Below, piece after piece: positions 1 to 7,604 of a DNA stretch of 54,644 bases. Made by a program: the position numbers and the translations under genes. Source of the stretch: an uncultured Acidobacteriota bacterium (GTDB taxonomy: Bacteria; Acidobacteriota; Terriglobia; Bryobacterales; Bryobacteraceae); contig CADECY010000055.1 in the NCBI GenBank assembly GCA_902825945.1, forward strand, positions 2,069 to 56,712, in the 5' to 3' direction. The notes under the pieces are model-generated. The model was given only the letters and a program-made list of their open reading frames with translations. It had not been told where the DNA came from and ran no database searches. Numbering within the stretch: the first letter of the stretch is position 1; every line of letters begins with the position of its first letter.

Positions 1-525
1 TTCCAGCCCCACGTTCTCGACCGTCTTGGTGACGCTATTGGTGTTGACGTCGATCACCGATAGGTTGTTCGACCTGACGTTGGCCACGTAGAGCGTGCCG
101 CCGTTCGGGGTCATCACCATCGCGTAGGGCTCGGTGCCCACGCGGATGTTGGTGATCAGCCGCCCCGCGTGCGGACCGTCCCGATTGATCGTCAGCACGC
201 TCACCGTGCCGCTGACCGTGTTCGCGACGAACGCCTTGCGCCCGTCCGGACTGACGGCGACTCCGTTCGGCTCCTGGCCGACAGGAATCTCACCGATCCG
301 CTGATTGCGGTCATTTTCCACGTTGAACACGGTGACGGTGTTGTTGTCCGGGTTGGCGACGACAAGCGTTCCGCCATCGGCGCTGAGCGCGAGAGGCTGC
401 GATGATGCTGGACCCGTGAAGCGGGTCACGCCTTGCGCCATCGCGTCTCGGGGGCCCGTGTTGTATGTATGGACCACCAGCACTCCGAGCGCCCCGGCGA
501 TCACGCTTCGATGTTGAGGTTTCAC
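1..525 (-). CDS. YVTN-type beta-propeller protein, C-terminal part cut off by window edge
   Basis: Only the first 175 codons lie in the window. The start is a GTG at 525, preceded by a good AAGGAG ribosome site at 535-540. A short hydrophobic N-terminal stretch suggests export. From residue about 45 the protein shows repeated propeller blades: LSADGGTLVVANPDNNTVTV, then VSPDGRKAFVANTVSGTVSV, then MTPNGGTLYVANVRSNNLSV. Each has the PDG...YVAN...VSVID layout of the YVTN/NHL-like beta-propeller family. Such proteins are usually periplasmic or surface repeats with binding roles; the ligand here cannot be inferred. It lies about 120 bp downstream of the ECF-sigma operon on the same strand but has its own ribosome site, so it may be separate. 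Confidence 0.85.
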   Translation of the reverse strand, partial: MKPQHRSVIAGALGVLVVHTYNTGPRDAMAQGVTRFTGPASSQPLALSADGGTLVVANPDNNTVTVFNVENDRNQRIGEIPVGQEPNGVAVSPDGRKAFVANTVSGTVSVLTINRDGPHAGRLITNIRVGTEPYAMVMTPNGGTLYVANVRSNNLSVIDVNTNSVTKTVENVGLE

Positions 526-646
526 GATCGAGTTCTCCTTTTGTCACCACCGTGACGCCGTGCGCTCCGGTGGGGATTGGTCCGAGTGTACGGTCAGAAG
601 ACCCCTACAGTCGTGGAGGAGTTGTCAATTTTCGGTAAAGGAAACC

Positions 647-1021
647 TCAGCGCTGCTTGCAGGCCCCGGAACGTAGAGGTTCAACCGAGATGCCTCCTCT
701 TACCGTCCGGTCGAACGGCGCCAGCACCACGGATTCGGTGAGGAGGAACTCCTGGCACCGATCGGCCTTGGCCGTCCGGACCCGAAACCGGCGCTTCACC
801 ATCCCGGGCGCGTGCGCGCCAGGGACCGCCTGTTCGGAGAGCTTCTCGAACCGGATCCTCCACCCGCGAACCTCAACCGGACGCCGGCGTCCGAAGAAGG
901 TTACGCTCGACCGGTACGCGTCTTCGATCTCCGGCGGTCCGGGTGCGCCCGCGGGCGGAGCCTGACCGGACAGTGCGAGGGTGCAAAGGCCGAGCGCGGC
1001 CAGCAAGGTCAGTCGTGGCAT
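647..1021 (-). CDS. small secreted protein of unknown function
   Basis: A 124-residue protein. I start it at the ATG at 1021 because this places a signal peptide (MPRLTLLAALGLCTLALSGQ) at the N-terminus, and upstream in-frame codons run into the preceding gene. The mature part is basic (repeated RR, RWR, RRFRVR) and has two cysteines near the C-terminal half (CQEFLL, GACKQR) that could form a disulfide outside the cytoplasm. I recognise no family. It is the last gene of the cluster that begins with an ECF sigma factor, 35 bp after the previous gene, so it may be controlled by that sigma factor. Confidence 0.6.
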   Translation of the reverse strand: MPRLTLLAALGLCTLALSGQAPPAGAPGPPEIEDAYRSSVTFFGRRRPVEVRGWRIRFEKLSEQAVPGAHAPGMVKRRFRVRTAKADRCQEFLLTESVVLAPFDRTVRGGISVEPLRSGACKQR

Positions 1022-1056
1022 GTAGCTGGTTGGACGAAGTTCGCCCGCGCCGGGTT

Positions 1057-1944
1057 TCAGCGGCGCCGGCTCAGGGACTCGAGCGTCCCGCCCGCGCCCC
1101 AAACGTATGGCGAATTGCTCCCCTGTGGCCGGTAGCCGGGATCGTGGAAGACGTAGAGGTGGTAGGCTCCGCCGCCGGGTGCGATCTGGCTGCTTCCCCG
1201 GATCGAGAACTGATCCGCGCCGATCCGAAACGTCATCTCCTGGCCGCGCACCTCTCCCGCCTTGACGAACCCCAAGTCGAGCCTCGGCAGGAGAGTGAAG
1301 ACGTAGCGCCCGCGGCCCTCGAGGTACATCCAGAGCGGATTTCCGCGCATGCCGCCGCCTCCGGCGAGGTCCAGCTTGGTGCCGTTGATCCGAAGCTCGC
1401 CGTCGGCGAGTTCGAGTTCTGCATCCTCGAGGCGGAAGTCGCGCGGGGGAGTCACCGGTCGAACCACCGGAGGCTTGCCATCCGCTTTGATCATCACTCG
1501 CTCGATGAGCTGCTGTCCGCCTCCCGTCATCAGCGCGAACTCGAGCTTGTCGCCGTGGCGCACGACCGGAGGCGCATGATAACGGGGAGGCGGCCAGGCA
1601 CTCCAGGTTTCAGGCGAAGAGAGTCCCAGCCGTTTCGCATCGAGGCTTAGCGGTCGCAGTTCCAGGGAGAACCCGCCTCCCGGGTTGTCTCGTACGATGG
1701 CGTCGTAGCCGAGATACTTGCGCGTGGTGCGATGCGCCACGTAGCGGTGAGCGACGCCGTTTCCCACAATCACTCCCGACTCTCCGAACGCCGCCGCCGC
1801 CGCCGGATCGCCGCTGGGTTCGAGACGCATTTCGAAGATCAGGCTGACGTTGCCGATGGTCGCGCTGCCGCCCATGATCTCCTGGGCGAGTGAGGAAACA
1901 GCGGCCAAAAACAGACATGGCGCTACTCTAGCGGTGATTTTCAT
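1057..1944 (-). CDS. secreted protein of unknown function in ECF-sigma operon
   Basis: About 295 residues with an N-terminal signal peptide (MKITARVAPCLFLAAVSSLA, cleavage probably after AQ). The ATG at 1944 is preferred over a GTG at 1953 because AGGAG sits 8 nt before the ATG. The mature protein is rich in beta-strand-like segments and glycine, with internal phrases such as GGSATIGNVSLIFEMRLEPS. It carries no catalytic motif I recognise. Its start overlaps the end of the small membrane gene (1928-2221), so the two are probably translationally coupled. Secreted proteins behind an ECF sigma and a small membrane regulator are often part of an envelope response; that role is inferred from position only. 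Confidence 0.65.
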   Translation of the reverse strand: MKITARVAPCLFLAAVSSLAQEIMGGSATIGNVSLIFEMRLEPSGDPAAAAAFGESGVIVGNGVAHRYVAHRTTRKYLGYDAIVRDNPGGGFSLELRPLSLDAKRLGLSSPETWSAWPPPRYHAPPVVRHGDKLEFALMTGGGQQLIERVMIKADGKPPVVRPVTPPRDFRLEDAELELADGELRINGTKLDLAGGGGMRGNPLWMYLEGRGRYVFTLLPRLDLGFVKAGEVRGQEMTFRIGADQFSIRGSSQIAPGGGAYHLYVFHDPGYRPQGSNSPYVWGAGGTLESLSRRR

Positions 1945-2221
1945 GAGACGCACTCCTGATCAGGCGCGGAGTCACTTCCGCGACCGGCTGAAATTCATCG
2001 GAACGGGCCTGCGGCTTGGGCCGCAATGCCTGAATGGCAAGCATCGACAACACCAGCGCGACTGCCACGCTCACGGGAATGGGCACACGAATCGAGCCGG
2101 TGAGAAACCATCGCCACCATCGCCCGCGCGGCCTCGCCGGGGCGCTGAGCGTTTCGGGAGCGGGCGGCGCCTTCCACTCCCGGAGAAGTGCATTCAATTC
2201 GTCATCGTTCAAAGGTTCCAT
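1928..2221 (-). CDS. small single-pass membrane protein, likely anti-sigma factor
   Basis: A 97-residue protein with a soluble acidic N-terminus (MEPLNDDELNALLREW), a basic RGRWWRW stretch, one membrane helix at about residues 48-67 (VPIPVSVAVALVLSMLAIQA) and a short C-terminal tail. Gene order (6 bp after an ECF sigma factor), size and topology fit a one-pass anti-sigma regulator with the sigma-binding part in the cytoplasm. The N-terminus lacks a visible zinc-binding HxxxCxxC motif, so it is not a ZAS-type anti-sigma factor. Anti-sigma function is inferred. Confidence 0.6.
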   Translation of the reverse strand: MEPLNDDELNALLREWKAPPAPETLSAPARPRGRWWRWFLTGSIRVPIPVSVAVALVLSMLAIQALRPKPQARSDEFQPVAEVTPRLIRSASHENHR

Positions 2222-2227
2222 TTCGCT

Positions 2228-2725
2228 TCACTCCTGAATCCTGTCTCTGAGCGGGGCGAGCATCCGGCGCAGATTCTCTCTCGCACGGTGCAGGCGCGAC
2301 TTCACGGTCCCGGTTTCCGATTCGACGGCCCGGGCGATCTCTTCCAGCGAGCAGCCCTCGTACTCGGCCATTATGAGAACCTCGCGCTGCAATGGCGGCA
2401 GTTGCTGGACGGCCGCCGCGACGATGTCCGAGGTCTCCCGCCGCGCCGGATCGGCTGGAACCGCGGCGAACGAGTCCTCCTCGAGCGGGTCCCATCGCCG
2501 CTCCTTCCTCCACCGTTCGAGGAGCCGGTTGCGCGCGATGCCGAGAAGGTATGGCCGGAGCGAACCGCGGCGGGAATCGAACCGGCCCGGGTTGCGGAGG
2601 AGTTCGACGAAGCAGTCCTGCGTCACGTCATCGGCCATGGCTGTCGAGCCGGACATTCTCCACGCAAAGCGATAGAGCGCGTCCTTGTGCTGGTGGAACG
2701 CGGCTCCGAACTCGTCTTCGTTCAT
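2228..2725 (-). CDS. ECF (extracytoplasmic function) RNA polymerase sigma factor
   Basis: A 165-residue sigma-70 family protein of ECF size. Region 2 is at residues about 10-80 (ALYRFAWRMSGSTAMADDVT, then the LLGIARNRLLERWRKE segment that binds -10 DNA and core polymerase). Region 4 is at about 110-160, with PPLQREVLIMAEYEGCSLEE and a helix-turn-helix ending in GTVKSRLHRARENLRR. There is no region 3 or 1.1. It heads an operon with a probable anti-sigma membrane protein and two secreted proteins. Family is certain; the stimulus is unknown. Confidence 0.93.
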   Translation of the reverse strand: MNEDEFGAAFHQHKDALYRFAWRMSGSTAMADDVTQDCFVELLRNPGRFDSRRGSLRPYLLGIARNRLLERWRKERRWDPLEEDSFAAVPADPARRETSDIVAAAVQQLPPLQREVLIMAEYEGCSLEEIARAVESETGTVKSRLHRARENLRRMLAPLRDRIQE

Positions 2726-3067
2726 CGGGGGTCCTGCTGTCTATTGACGGCTGGCTGTCGAAAGGATACGCCAGTTCTGCAATCCGTTCACGTATTGCGG
2801 CGGATCTTGCATGCCGATCGATTCCCGTGACACGATTCGCCGTCTCCTTTATAGCCGCTCTTGCTGCTGCTTACGGGTTGCGGACCGAGCATCAAGGACA
2901 GGCGGCGCGCAGCTCCCATCGTGTCAAACAAGTACTTGTCCGCGCGGATACTGGCGCATCACGGGCACCGCGGAGCACAGCGGCAATATGTACTTCGTGA
3001 CGGTGTGACGGAGCGGACCCGAACACGATCGATCGATCGCGGCAATTCGGGATCCGCTCCGCTGATT
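2726..3067. other. gene-poor interval upstream of the ECF sigma operon
   Basis: This 342-bp stretch lies between the ECF sigma start and the convergent end of the leucine-rich-repeat gene. It must hold the sigma-operon promoter, but I cannot name a convincing -35/-10 pair. On the plus strand it contains a possible remnant of a lipoprotein gene (separate entry). No RNA gene or repeat is visible. Confidence 0.5.
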
Positions 3068-3121
3068 TCACCGATAGACCGCGCAGCCCCGCGCTTCGAG
3101 CTCCGCGATCCATGCTGGTAG
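2827..3121 (+). pseudogene. possible frameshifted small lipoprotein remnant
   Basis: From the GTG at 2827 the reading begins MTRFAVSFIAALA, a typical signal-peptide start. One frame over, directly following, is LLLLTGCGPSIKD, a good lipobox (LTGC). Dropping one base in the GCTCTTGCTGCTGC tract (about 2857-2870) would join them into a small lipoprotein precursor. The downstream part is basic and unlike any family I know, and it overlaps the convergent LRR gene by 54 bp. This could be a decayed gene, a sequencing error in a repeat tract, or chance. Confidence 0.25.
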
Positions 3122-3718
3122 CTCGAGCGTTTCCACCCATCGTAGATCCAGCTTTTCGAGCTTCGGCAACCGCGTGATCTCCTCGGGCAATTCGACCAAT
3201 GGATTCCCGCGCAGGTCGAGTTGGCGGAGTTCGACGAGCCCTCCGATCCCGGGCGGGAGAGTCGTGAGCCGGTTGTTCCGGAAGTGGAGTTCCCGCAGCC
3301 GCGAGAGCCTCGCGATTTCCTCGGGCAGCGTGGCGATCTGGTTGTCGAGCGCGCGGAGTTCGATCAAACCCGTCATGCCGAGGACAGCACCAGGAATCCC
3401 GCCGAAACGATTCCCGGAAATGTTCAGGTAGCGAAGCCGCGTGAGCCGTGCGAGAGAATCGGGAAGATGCTCGAGTTGGTTGTCGTGCAGGTAAAGGAAA
3501 TCCGTCAAACCCTCGAGATCGCCGATCTCGGGTGGAATGCATGTGAGCCGGTTGTGGCCGAGATCGAGCATACGGAGCCGCCGCAGCCGCCCGATCTCGG
3601 GGGGAATCCCGGCGAGATCGTTGTCGGCGAGCACCAGTGTCTCGATGTCCGGATCTTCCCAGGCGGTGGCCGGAACATGACCCAGACGCTGCTTCCACAG
3701 ATTGAGATTGCGGTTCAA
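3068..3718 (-). CDS. leucine-rich-repeat protein
   Basis: A 216-residue protein made almost entirely of about seven LRR units of roughly 23 residues, with the bacterial/plant-type pattern LxxLDLxxNxLxxIPxxIxxL (for example LRMLDLGHNRLTCIPPEIGD and LRELHFRNNRLTTLPPGIGG). There is no signal peptide, membrane helix or enzymatic domain, so it is probably cytoplasmic and acts by protein binding. Its start codon overlaps the stop of the upstream glycosyltransferase (ATGA at 3715-3718), so it is the last gene of the LuxE/LuxC/glycosyltransferase operon. Its partner is unknown. Confidence 0.9.
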   Translation of the reverse strand: MNRNLNLWKQRLGHVPATAWEDPDIETLVLADNDLAGIPPEIGRLRRLRMLDLGHNRLTCIPPEIGDLEGLTDFLYLHDNQLEHLPDSLARLTRLRYLNISGNRFGGIPGAVLGMTGLIELRALDNQIATLPEEIARLSRLRELHFRNNRLTTLPPGIGGLVELRQLDLRGNPLVELPEEITRLPKLEKLDLRWVETLELPAWIAELEARGCAVYR

Positions 3719-4992
3719 CTCGCCGATCCCCGATAGACTTCGAGCGTGCGTTTCGCCGAAGCCGTGATCGAGAACTTCCGGTGAACCTCAGACATTCCGG
3801 ATTGCCCAAGGCGAGCGGCTTGGGCGGGATCGCGCAGCAAGGTCGCGAGGCCCTCCGCCAGTGCTTCGGGCGAGTCACGCTCCACTAGTAGCCCGCCGCC
3901 GGTCGCCGAGAGCATCTCGGGGAACGATCCGCACTTCGGCTGCACCACGGGGACTCCGCAGGCTAGCGCTTCGAGCACGGGCAACCCCTTCGGCTCGTCG
4001 TAGGTGCAGGGAAGCGAGAAGACGTCGATCCCCTGCAGGAACCGGACCTTCTGTTCGCGATCGAGCTCGCCGCGATAGGCGAAGTCCTGCCCTTCGAGCT
4101 TGGCCGCGATTCCGTTCAGATATTCGCGATGTTCGGGCGCCATCCAGCCGGCGGCTTCGAGGCGGATCGGCGGGAGCCCGGACACCGTGCGCAGGATCCG
4201 ATAGGCATCGGCGAGCACATGCAACCCCTTCTCGGGAGCGATCCGGCCGAGGAAGCCGATCACTCGCGGCGAAGCGTTAGGGCGGCCGGCCGGCGCGAAG
4301 TCCTTCAGGGTGATTCCGAGCGGCACCACCGAGATCTTGTCGCGCGGAATCGACAGGTAGCGCGACATGCTAGCTGCACTGGCATCGCTCACGGCGATGA
4401 ATTGATCGACGTCTTTCACTTGCGCCCGGATCAACTCGAGAGCGCGCCCGCGCCACGGCTCGATCAATCCCTCGAGGAACAGTTCCTCGCCCTGGAGCGT
4501 GCAGACGATGCGGCTCCCCGTGACATCCTTCAACGGCTTCGCCAGCGAGATCAGCAGTGTGAACGGGAGGGCGATTACGTCGGGCTTGGGTTCGTTTCGA
4601 AGAAAGTCCGTCAGAGCGTCGACCTCTTTCTTCTGCCGGCCGTTGCGGCCTTCGAGTATCGAGACGGTCAGCGCGCCGAGCGCCGCGGGCGCCACTTGCA
4701 CGCCGCGCCCCGAGAAGAACCGGATCACCGAGGGGCGGTCCCAGAGCCAATCGAGGAATTTCGGCGTATGGCGGAACACGCCGAACATTTGCTCGAGGTA
4801 GATGCTCACGCCGCCGAAGAAGACCCGGGTGGAGCGGCTCACGTTGGCCTCGTCGGTCCGCGTCGGCGTATAGAGCGGAAGCAGCATCACGTCGTGTCCC
4901 TGCGCGATCAGTTCCGACGCGAGGGCATTGTCACGCAAACAGGAGCCGCAAAACATGTTTGCGGCTCCCGCGGTGATGCTCAGGATCTTCAT
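3715..4992 (-). CDS. GT4-like family glycosyltransferase
   Basis: A 425-residue GT-B fold glycosyltransferase. The N-terminal acceptor half opens with MKILSITAGAANMFCGSCLRDN, and the glycine/asparagine-rich loop is typical of group 1/4 enzymes. The C-terminal donor half starts near residue 240 (RVIGFLGRIAPEKGLHVLAD) and carries the EX7E-type site within DEPKGLPVLEALACGVPVV, which binds the sugar nucleotide. It begins 10 bp after the LuxC-like gene and overlaps the LRR gene, so all are co-transcribed. Donor and acceptor are unknown; the context suggests an acyl- or aldehyde-derived lipid or a metabolite glycoside. Confidence 0.9.
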   Translation of the reverse strand: MKILSITAGAANMFCGSCLRDNALASELIAQGHDVMLLPLYTPTRTDEANVSRSTRVFFGGVSIYLEQMFGVFRHTPKFLDWLWDRPSVIRFFSGRGVQVAPAALGALTVSILEGRNGRQKKEVDALTDFLRNEPKPDVIALPFTLLISLAKPLKDVTGSRIVCTLQGEELFLEGLIEPWRGRALELIRAQVKDVDQFIAVSDASAASMSRYLSIPRDKISVVPLGITLKDFAPAGRPNASPRVIGFLGRIAPEKGLHVLADAYRILRTVSGLPPIRLEAAGWMAPEHREYLNGIAAKLEGQDFAYRGELDREQKVRFLQGIDVFSLPCTYDEPKGLPVLEALACGVPVVQPKCGSFPEMLSATGGGLLVERDSPEALAEGLATLLRDPAQAARLGQSGMSEVHRKFSITASAKRTLEVYRGSAS

Positions 4993-5002
4993 CGCGCCCG
5001 GA

Positions 5003-6436
5003 TCAGGCGTGCTGCAGTTCGGCGGCCTGGAACGCCCGGCGCGCGTACAGGTGATCGAAGAGGTTGCCTTCGTGCGGCTGATCCCACACGATGCGATTGG
5101 TCTGGATGGTGCCGAAGTTCAACCTGCCGACATGCTGGGTCTTCAGGCACCGTGCCTTGAGCTTCGGATTTTCGGTGATTGCGGTGAGCACGAGCGTGGG
5201 TCCGAGGATCTCGGGCATCGACTCTTCGGGCACTTCGACGACGCTTGCGAACGGGAACAGGTATTCCTTGTTCGCGAGCCCGTGATCCGGAGAATCGACC
5301 CAGACGATCGTCGGCAGCAGGTAGGCGCAGCCTTCGAATTCCGCTAGGCGGGGCCCGCTCCGGTACGACGCCGTGACGTCGCGGCAACCCTCTTCGTGCA
5401 GCGCGATGTCGACCATTTTGCTGACGCGAGCCGCGACTCCGGCATCGGCGAAAGGCGCCAGTTCCGCGTTCGGATCATCGGCCGGACGCGGCTCGAACTT
5501 GGCAAGCTTTTGTGCGAGCGCCTCGGCGATCTCTTTTCCGTGACGCGGAACCCAAACGCCCGAGGCGTTGACACACGAGCGTCCGGAGTTCTCGGCGATC
5601 GAAGCGGCCATGAGGTCGATGTAATCGGGCCACTGGTCGATCTTGTCCTCGCCGATGATGATCTTGCTCCAGCCGGGTCCGTGGATCTCGATACGCGGGT
5701 CGCTCGCGTACTTCTTCGTTGTCGAGACATCGCCGAACACCATTCCGCGTCCGCAGTGGCGCAGCACTTCGCCCGCTCCTGCGTGATCGGCCGGATAGTA
5801 GCCGAACGCCTCTGGCGGCGCGCCCGCTTTCAACAACGCCTGAATCACGCGATACGGCGACCACGGTTCCGATCCGCCCGGTTTCAAGACGAGCGGTGTC
5901 TTCAGCGCGAACGCCGGAACCCATAGTGCGTGGACGCCCGGAGAATTCGAAGGCAGAACCACACCGAGCGAGTTGCCGCGGCGGAAGTAGCTGACGACTG
6001 TCCGGTTGTCTTCGCCGTAGCCGGAGTCGAGAATGCCGAGGTCGAGATTGCGCGTGAGTCCGCGGAGCACGTCGGCCATGTTCGCCATGACGCCGCCGAT
6101 CTTTTCCATGTTCCGGCGGACCATGTTGAACGGAAGCCCGGTGGTGGCGGAAAGCTGTTCCACGTACTGCTCCGGCGATTGAGTAGTATCGCCGAGCGGC
6201 AGGCTGTCGTTCATGAAGTGAACGGCGGCCTTCTCGCAGAGCTTGATCAGTTCGGCGGACGTGAAGCCCGCCATCGCATCGGCGATCTCGCCGAGGCCGA
6301 GCATATCGCGGCGGATGAGTCCGGGATTGGCCTGGCTGATCTGGACGAGCGGTTCCCTCGTGCGGTGATGCACCGTGACCGATTTCTCAACCGACTCGTA
6401 CGGACGCCCCCTTCGCAGAATGGGCAGGTGCAGCAT
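5003..6436 (-). CDS. acyl-CoA/acyl-enzyme reductase, LuxC-like (aldehyde dehydrogenase fold)
   Basis: A 477-residue protein of the LuxC family, which reduces an activated fatty acyl group to an aldehyde with NADPH. Visible ALDH-fold features are the nucleotide-binding region (NSLGVVLPSNSPGVHALWVP, LVLKPGGSEPWSPYRVIQAL, near residues 155-200) and a catalytic-cysteine segment SGRSCVNASGVWVP with Cys at about 288. It follows a LuxE-like gene by 3 bp, as LuxE and LuxC act as a complex. No luxAB, luxD or luxG is near, so light production is not indicated; the aldehyde or alcohol product is probably used by the adjacent glycosyltransferase or exported. Physiological substrate is unknown. Confidence 0.82.
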   Translation of the reverse strand: MLHLPILRRGRPYESVEKSVTVHHRTREPLVQISQANPGLIRRDMLGLGEIADAMAGFTSAELIKLCEKAAVHFMNDSLPLGDTTQSPEQYVEQLSATTGLPFNMVRRNMEKIGGVMANMADVLRGLTRNLDLGILDSGYGEDNRTVVSYFRRGNSLGVVLPSNSPGVHALWVPAFALKTPLVLKPGGSEPWSPYRVIQALLKAGAPPEAFGYYPADHAGAGEVLRHCGRGMVFGDVSTTKKYASDPRIEIHGPGWSKIIIGEDKIDQWPDYIDLMAASIAENSGRSCVNASGVWVPRHGKEIAEALAQKLAKFEPRPADDPNAELAPFADAGVAARVSKMVDIALHEEGCRDVTASYRSGPRLAEFEGCAYLLPTIVWVDSPDHGLANKEYLFPFASVVEVPEESMPEILGPTLVLTAITENPKLKARCLKTQHVGRLNFGTIQTNRIVWDQPHEGNLFDHLYARRAFQAAELQHA

Positions 6437-6439
6437 GGC

Positions 6440-7546
6440 TTAGTACACTCCTTCGACCACCGAAGAGCCGAACCGCGAAAACGGACGGACATTGCGTACG
6501 CCGTCGAACGGGAACTTCGCGCACGGCGCTTCGCGCTCGCACTCGTCGCGTTCGAGGAAGTGCGGAATGAAGACTTCCTTGGTGAGCGTCGTGAGGCGCA
6601 CACGGCCCGTTCCACCGTAGGGAACACGCTCAGATGGCTTGTCCGGATTCACCACTTCCAAGGTCGCGCGCGGCATAGGCGGATAGTAGATGATGGCCCA
6701 GTTGTCTTCGGGTGCGGGTTCTTTGTGCACGGCGAGACCCATCAGCGTATTGCCGTAGGTGGGTGCGAAGTAGATGTTCGGACCGAGCAACTCCTGAACG
6801 GCGAAACGATGGAACTGTGGCGTCATCTCGGTTCCGCCGCAGAAGATTCCTTTGATGCCCATCTTCTCGAGGTTCACCTTCTCGCACAGCGCTTCGAGCA
6901 GCTTCGGCGTGGTGAACATGCACTTGATGTTGGGATGCGCGCGCAGCAGCGTGAGCGCCTGATCGATCACGTGGCTCTTGTAGCGCTCCATCATGCCCAT
7001 CTCGCCCCACTTGATCAATTTGATGACCCAGCGCGGATCGAGATCGACCATGAAGCAGATACCGCCGCGATGTTGCGCAAGGTGCTCGACCGCGAGCCGC
7101 AGACGGCGCGGACCCGAAGGGCCCAAGTGCAGCCAGTCAGCGCCCTTCGGGAAGAACTTGTCCGGCAGGGTGTCGGAGAAGTTCTCGTAGTCGATCCGGA
7201 AATCGTTGAAGCTGATGCGTGATTTCGGCACACCTGTGGAGCCGCCGGTTTCGAAGATCGAAATGGGCGACTTCGCGTAGGCTTTCGGTACCCAGCGCCG
7301 CACGGGGCCGCCGCGCAACCACTCATCCTCGAAGGGCGGAAACTTCTCGAGATCCGCGTAGCACTTGACTTGCTTGCGCGGGTCCCACTTCAGGGTGTTC
7401 TTTGCGTATTCGAGCCAGAACGGTGAGCCGGTCTTGGGGTTGAAATGCCAATCGACGATCTCGCAAACGTGGTCGTCGAGCTTCTTGCGGGCGGCCGCGA
7501 TCTTCGCTTTCAAGCTCGCGGGGATCTGGGGGTTCGATGAAGACAT
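6440..7546 (-). CDS. LuxE-like acyl-protein synthetase / adenylate-forming enzyme
   Basis: A 368-residue protein, the usual length of LuxE. It has an adenylate-forming P-loop-like signature FETGGSTGVPKSRISFND near residue 95, equivalent to the TSGTTGxPK motif, and a later region resembling phenylacetate-CoA ligases (CGGTEMTPQFHRFAVQELLG, APTYGNTLMGLAVHKE). LuxE activates a fatty acid as acyl-AMP and holds it on a C-terminal cysteine before transfer to LuxC; here two cysteines occur near the C-terminus (DECEREAPCAKF) and either could serve. It is the first gene of a four-gene operon (3-bp gap to the LuxC-like gene). The preceding gene ends 58 bp upstream and may also be in the unit. Confidence 0.8.
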   Translation of the reverse strand: MSSSNPQIPASLKAKIAAARKKLDDHVCEIVDWHFNPKTGSPFWLEYAKNTLKWDPRKQVKCYADLEKFPPFEDEWLRGGPVRRWVPKAYAKSPISIFETGGSTGVPKSRISFNDFRIDYENFSDTLPDKFFPKGADWLHLGPSGPRRLRLAVEHLAQHRGGICFMVDLDPRWVIKLIKWGEMGMMERYKSHVIDQALTLLRAHPNIKCMFTTPKLLEALCEKVNLEKMGIKGIFCGGTEMTPQFHRFAVQELLGPNIYFAPTYGNTLMGLAVHKEPAPEDNWAIIYYPPMPRATLEVVNPDKPSERVPYGGTGRVRLTTLTKEVFIPHFLERDECEREAPCAKFPFDGVRNVRPFSRFGSSVVEGVY

Positions 7547-7604
7547 GGGAGTTCTGAGGGGGAATCTTAGATTCTATCTTGATGACGCCGGTGCGAGCGC
7601 GGAA

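Noticed and set aside
4129..5160. Antisense frame opposite the glycosyltransferase
   Set aside because: Same codon-shadow effect; no known motif.
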